From: Toxotes chatareus
Taxonomy: Eukaryota; Chordata; Actinopteri; Toxotidae
Direction of reading: 5' to 3'
Assembly (NCBI GenBank): GCA_016801885.1
Contig: CM028894.1
Coordinates: 9,121,241 to 9,185,240, forward strand
Length of the DNA: 64,000 nucleotides
Made by a program: the position numbers and the translations under genes
Notes under the pieces: generated by a model
What the model was told of the DNA's origin: nothing
Database searches by the model: none
The model's input: only the letters and a program-made list of their open reading frames with translations
In this document: positions 59,487 to 64,000 of the stretch, piece after piece
How the letters are laid out: every line of letters starts with the position of its first letter
How positions within the stretch are numbered: the stretch's first letter is position 1

Positions 59487-60880
59487 GTGAGTGTGGAGGG
59501 CTTTGGTTCAGAGCTATTAATTTTGTTTTTTAAATATTACAGCTTTGCTCTTCCCTTGCACAAAGCTGCGTGTTAAAACAGGAGTTTGCAATAGAATTGT
59601 GATCACGAAAAAAATTGTAGATCAAGTCTGGAGCTTGTTTGTCTGTCTGTCCAACTTTTAGAAATAGTCGCGCATCAGTAAACATGGAAATTATTTGTTT
59701 CTCCATTACTTCATGACCAAACAAAAAGAGAAGAAAAGAGTCCGCTGACGCTCTTTGACACATTTTCCCTGAAGGAGGACTGAGAAAAAATCTGTGGCTG
59801 AGTCTGGGGGGGGGGGGGTTTAGCTTGGAAAGTGTGTGAGTGTGTGTGCGTAAAGACGCACTTAATGGAGGGTTGCATTTTGGCTTCCAGATGTGTGGAC
59901 TCAGCTGTTGCTTGTCACTCAGGTGGTCTTTCTCTCGCTCTCACTGTCTCCCAGTTTTCCTCTCTTTACGAGCTCATTCGGCTTCTCTTGAACTCTTCAG
60001 AATCACATCGGTGTTGACAGACCACAGCCCAGATCCGCGGAAACATTACAAAGTGAAGCCACATCACTTCAGCCACACAGAACAGTTGACCAAGGAAGAC
60101 ATTTTCGCATCCACAAACATATTTAAGACTTAAATCTACTTTTAAAACAGGTGTAAAAAAGTTTTTGAGTGTATAATCAAATAAAAGCAAAGTGTTTTTG
60201 TTTTTTAGCAGTGTTTTTCTTCATGTGAGTTCAGTAATATTGTATAACATTGTTCTGGATTCTGTTTCTACAGTTTGAACATGAATAAAAGCCTCAAGGA
60301 AAATGTTTAAACACTGATTATGAGCCCTATAATGAGGTGTTTAGATGGACTTTTACAGTGCAGTGTGATCTGTATTGAAGCCAGTGGTGGCACCTAGTGG
60401 TTGGGGAGATTGGTGAAGATGCTGCAGCGAGAGCTGCAGGCTTTTAGATGTTGTTGTGTTTTTGCATTTGTGTAAATGCTATGCTGTGGTTTCTCCTTCT
60501 CATCTCTAAGCTGCATTTCATGTTGTATTGCAAATGCAAATGCTCAATGCTGTGATTTAAAGAGCATCCTGGATGAGTGTTATTTAGATTTAACTAAGTC
60601 TTAACATTTGAATAAAGCTCATTTACAACATGTTTTTTTAATCTGATCTGTAGCTTAAATTTATAATCTTAATATTAGGGATGTTTTGAGGAAACTATGC
60701 AATGCAGGCTTGGTCACTGCAAATGACTGCGGTGTAGTTTTCCGGTCCAGGGTCAGGGCAGTCGAGGATCAGGTGACTGAGGTGTATTCCCCCTCTGTGG
60801 GAGGCCAGTCAGCCAGACTATGCTACACTTTGCTGGGGGTATACACACTGCAATGCTAAGCCTTTGTTAATGAGTATGTA

Positions 60881-60882
<2 letters not shown>

Positions 60883-60917
<35 letters not shown>
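60883..60917 (+). repeat. (TG)n microsatellite
   Basis: About 17 uninterrupted units. Confidence 0.95.
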
Positions 60918-60919
<2 letters not shown>

Positions 60920-61033
60920 TTGTCTGTGTGTGGTACTGGGTCCAAGTGCTCATGGATCTGCATGCCTGTTACTTAGCTGTGTGTGCAGTGCATGTGTGTT
61001 TTTCTGTGCAAATGAATTTCTGACGCTTATGTG

Positions 61034-61036
<3 letters not shown>

Positions 61037-61098
<62 letters not shown>

Positions 61099-61115
61099 GA
61101 GAGAGAGAGAGAGAT
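61037..61115 (+). repeat. Compound (GT)28-(GA)n microsatellite
   Basis: GT from 61037 to about 61093, then AAGAGAGAGAGAGAGAGA to 61115. It lies only 120 bases after the (TG)n at 60883. Confidence 0.95.
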
Positions 61116-61364
61116 AGGTGTTTGGGCTCAGGAGTTAAGCTGCTGTTAATTGGTCAGCCATTTGGACCACATGGGAGAGGCAAGTCAGGCAGTAGCTGAA
61201 ATGATCGGTATGTTTGACTTCTAGGGAACATAACAGTGAGTCTGTGCTTTTATTGGATGGAACAGCGTCTTTTGAATGTGTATGTTTTATATAATTAATT
61301 CTATCATCCACAGTAACTTGGGTGCAACATCTGAATTCAAGATTTTGTTAAACCTTTTTGTGAA

Positions 61365-61490
61365 AAATAGCGAGAAGATTGACGCCACTCTTCTGTCTGT
61401 ATGTTAACAACGAAGCTTGCGTTAGCTGCCACTTCTCAGCTCAGCTTAAGAACTGGAATCAGGGCGAAAAACTAGAGCCTTTTGTGTCCG
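61365..61490 (+). repeat. Fossil copy of the teleost repeat at 5930 and 27366
   Basis: GAGAAGATTGACGCCACTCTTCTGTCTGTATG, CTCAGCTCAGCTTAAGAACTGGAA and AGAGCCTTTTGTGTCC follow the family order. Confidence 0.5.
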
Positions 61491-62567
61491 TAACATTCAA
61501 TCTTGAGAGAAGGCTTTTGCTAGCTTAACACAGACGAGCCAGGGTGAAAAGGTTGATTTTTGTTTAAACATGTCAAAGCGAGGAGGAGAAAAATGTTTTA
61601 GCCGAGGAGGATGTGAATCAGAGGGGAGGATGTGAAGCAGATCTTGAAGAGATGACCTTTCACATTTCAACAAAAGACAGAGAGTGACTGGACATGTAAC
61701 GTCATACATTTATGAGTCTAGTTTTGGCAGGAGAAGTGGATGGATCATGAATGCATCCTTGACTTTGGCTATGCGGACTTTTTGTTTATGGACAATTTCT
61801 AAAATGACTTGTTTTTCAATATCTTTACATTAGAAACATCATCAGCTTCATCCTACAGTTCTTCGTTTTCTCATATGCAACCCAGATTCTCATTCTCCAG
61901 TGGGGTTTAAGTGCCAGAGAGGAAATCCAGTTTGGAGATTATTTTGATATTGTTGGACGCTCTCCTGGAAAACCTTTTTGCTCAGCAACCAAGGGTGTTC
62001 TGGATTTAGAGCTGTTAGCTTCTCAGCTTGAACACCTCATCTGATCACAGCAGTGAAACAGTTTGAAGACCTCAGAAACGTGTCGTGTTTCACCTCTTTT
62101 CGTTTGAAAATTAAATACAAAATGGAGATTAACAGTATTTGAAATAACATGAAGACAAACTGAGCAGCTTAGTACAGTACATAATATTATAAACACAAAT
62201 TAATGGTGTGTACATTAAGGCTGGTTTGCTGCTGACTGACTCTGGTACAGGGGGGTTGTGCAGTATTCACAGATTTCTCGTGTCCCAGTGTTTGAGTTGG
62301 AGTACAGATTGGCATTAGATTAAATAAATGGAACCAATAAGAAACATAAACATGAATGTGAAGTTTGTGTGTGCACGCGTCTGTGAAAAAAAAACAGCGA
62401 GAGAAACCTCCATCTATTAGTAAGTCAACACTGTTCTGTCTGTGCGCCTCTGTCAGCCTGATACCTCAGACCAACATGTGTACACACAGGCAAGTTTGAG
62501 CTGTCATACTGGAATTAATCGAGTGTGGGGTTGTGTAAATCATTCCAAACCTCAGAAAACACACCCT

Positions 62568-62587
62568 CACACACACACACACACACA
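62568..62587 (+). repeat. (AC)n microsatellite
   Basis: About ten units. Confidence 0.9.
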
Positions 62588-64000
62588 TATGTACACACAC
62601 ATTTGCTTGCCAAGCAGCTATCCCCTGTAGTTGTGTGTGAAGGGCCAATCACTGAACAGGAGAAACAGAACAGAGAACAATGAAAAACAGACATTACTTG
62701 GAGGAACAGAAATAACAGAAGTCTAAAGGCAATGGTCTGAGTTTTACTCAGGAACCACCCAGTTATACCAAGTATCAGCTGCATTATCACTTCTGCGGTG
62801 GGAGATTGCAGCTTCTCATGTGTGAAGAATTGTTGTTTTTCTTATTGTCTTTTCTTATTTTGGGGGGGCGGACTGTAGTTTGGCTAAAAAAAAACATGTC
62901 TAAACTAAAGATATCGGCTGTGGTTCTGAGCACAGATAAACTTTTCACTAAATTTGACGGAAAAGTGAGTTCTTTGTCGTGTCATTCCTGTTTGAAGGAC
63001 ATATTGCGCTACAAATGGTGAAGGAGAAGCTAATGTCGTGTATGTGTGTTGGCTTACAGTAGCCACAAACCATTGCTGTGCCGAGGAGGTGAAGGGTGCA
63101 GTGTGTAAATGTGTGTGTGTAGGGGGGTTGGGTCGGCAGTCCCTGATCTACAAACACTAATCGTGATCCTTGTGCTCATTGAGTGGTTTCAGACCAAACC
63201 CTGCAGGCCGCATTGGCTCCACAAGCCTGGTATTATGGTCAGCTTGTGGGGAGGAAAAGTAATCCAGGGCTTAGAAGAATATCAGACACTGAGTAATGGA
63301 CTCTGAGAGGGAGTTGCACTCTTTTCTGTGTTAAAACTTGCAGCCGAAATAAAGTTGCCCGCAGCACTTGCTAAACGATGCAAAACTGAGGTGTTGTTGA
63401 GAGTTCCTGACTCGTGCCTGCGAGTGAGAGTCGATTTGGCACCAACTTAATTACCTATACACACAGCTCTATTTGATGATGATTAAAGCCACTCACACAC
63501 AGAGATGCACACACACACCTGCCCAGACGCTGCCAGTCGCCAGCCACAGTAGTTATGGAGACACTAAAGGTGATGATTATTAGATGATAATAATTAAAAG
63601 GCTTTAAAGCTCAAGTAAAGGTAAACAGTATAGATAGAAGCACAGTCTCGTATAGGAAGACAAGATCGCTGCGCAACAACCACGTAATTATTCCCAGTCA
63701 AATGACCACCCTGAGGCAGAACACAAATGATAGCTTTCAGTTTTGTTTTTGATTGGGAAGAACATAAAAGGTCTCCATAACGGATTCTGGTTTGTTGGGT
63801 GCGACACCACTCATAGAATTTTGCTGTTGTGATGTGAAAACCTCCTAATTCCAGTTATGGTGTTTCACAGTTTGATGTTCGTTCATTTTAACGACCAGCC
63901 TGTTTAAATCGATCAGATAAAGTGAAAAATGCATCACTACGGGACCAAAAACAATCTCTCTGTTGTTAGTGAAAAGCTGACACTTAAGGTCGACAGCAGT

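Larger units (their letters stand above)
59490..64000 (+). other. Probable first intron of the candidate gene, no coding exon seen
   Basis: Contains a G13-type run at about 59806-59818, large GT arrays and a teleost repeat fossil. Frames up to 97 codons show no domain. If the exon at 59250 is false, this is simply more intergenic DNA. Confidence 0.4.

Overview
This looks like nuclear DNA from a teleost fish. The evidence is a multi-exon gene with GT/AG introns, moderate GC, a very high density of CA/GT microsatellites, and fossil copies of interspersed repeats typical of ray-finned fish (LINE 3' ends, tRNA-derived SINE remnants, and two multi-copy repeat families). There is no bacterial, phage or plasmid content, no CRISPR, no rRNA and no intact tRNA gene.

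Layout. At the left edge (93-1121, + strand) lie the last three coding exons and the 3' UTR of a TruD/PUS7-type pseudouridine synthase, most like pus7l, ending at a poly(A) signal at 1392-1397. About 57.7 kb of gene-poor DNA follows (1.42-59.2 kb). It holds microsatellites, decayed transposable elements and several stretches that read like conserved regulatory DNA but cannot be proven so from one sequence. At 59.2-59.49 kb a CCAAT box, a (TC)18 tract and a segment ending in a consensus splice donor suggest the promoter and noncoding first exon of another + strand gene, whose coding part would lie beyond 64000. The last 4.5 kb would then be its first intron.

Mobile DNA. Two 5'-truncated non-LTR retrotransposon tails are present: 52.20-53.07 kb, with a 191-codon open frame and a TTCTTA-type tail, and 25.71-26.15 kb, with an AATCTTG-type tail. 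Two related LTR-like repeats lie at 42.14-42.66 and 58.08-58.76 kb. A palindromic MITE-like cluster lies at 4.43-4.62 kb. A short insertion at 23.17-23.30 kb has 12-bp direct flanking repeats. At least four copies of one teleost repeat family, three of another, and three SINE fossils are scattered through the window.

No new protein system was found. Long open frames in the desert fall on low-complexity, microsatellite or repeat DNA. The most distinctive sequence signals are a perfect 20-bp-arm palindrome at 5080-5120, the palindromic cluster at 4444-4613, a 25-bp motif seen three times at 2.86, 2.94 and 16.74 kb, and a frame-breaking candidate exon inside the pus7l-like gene.
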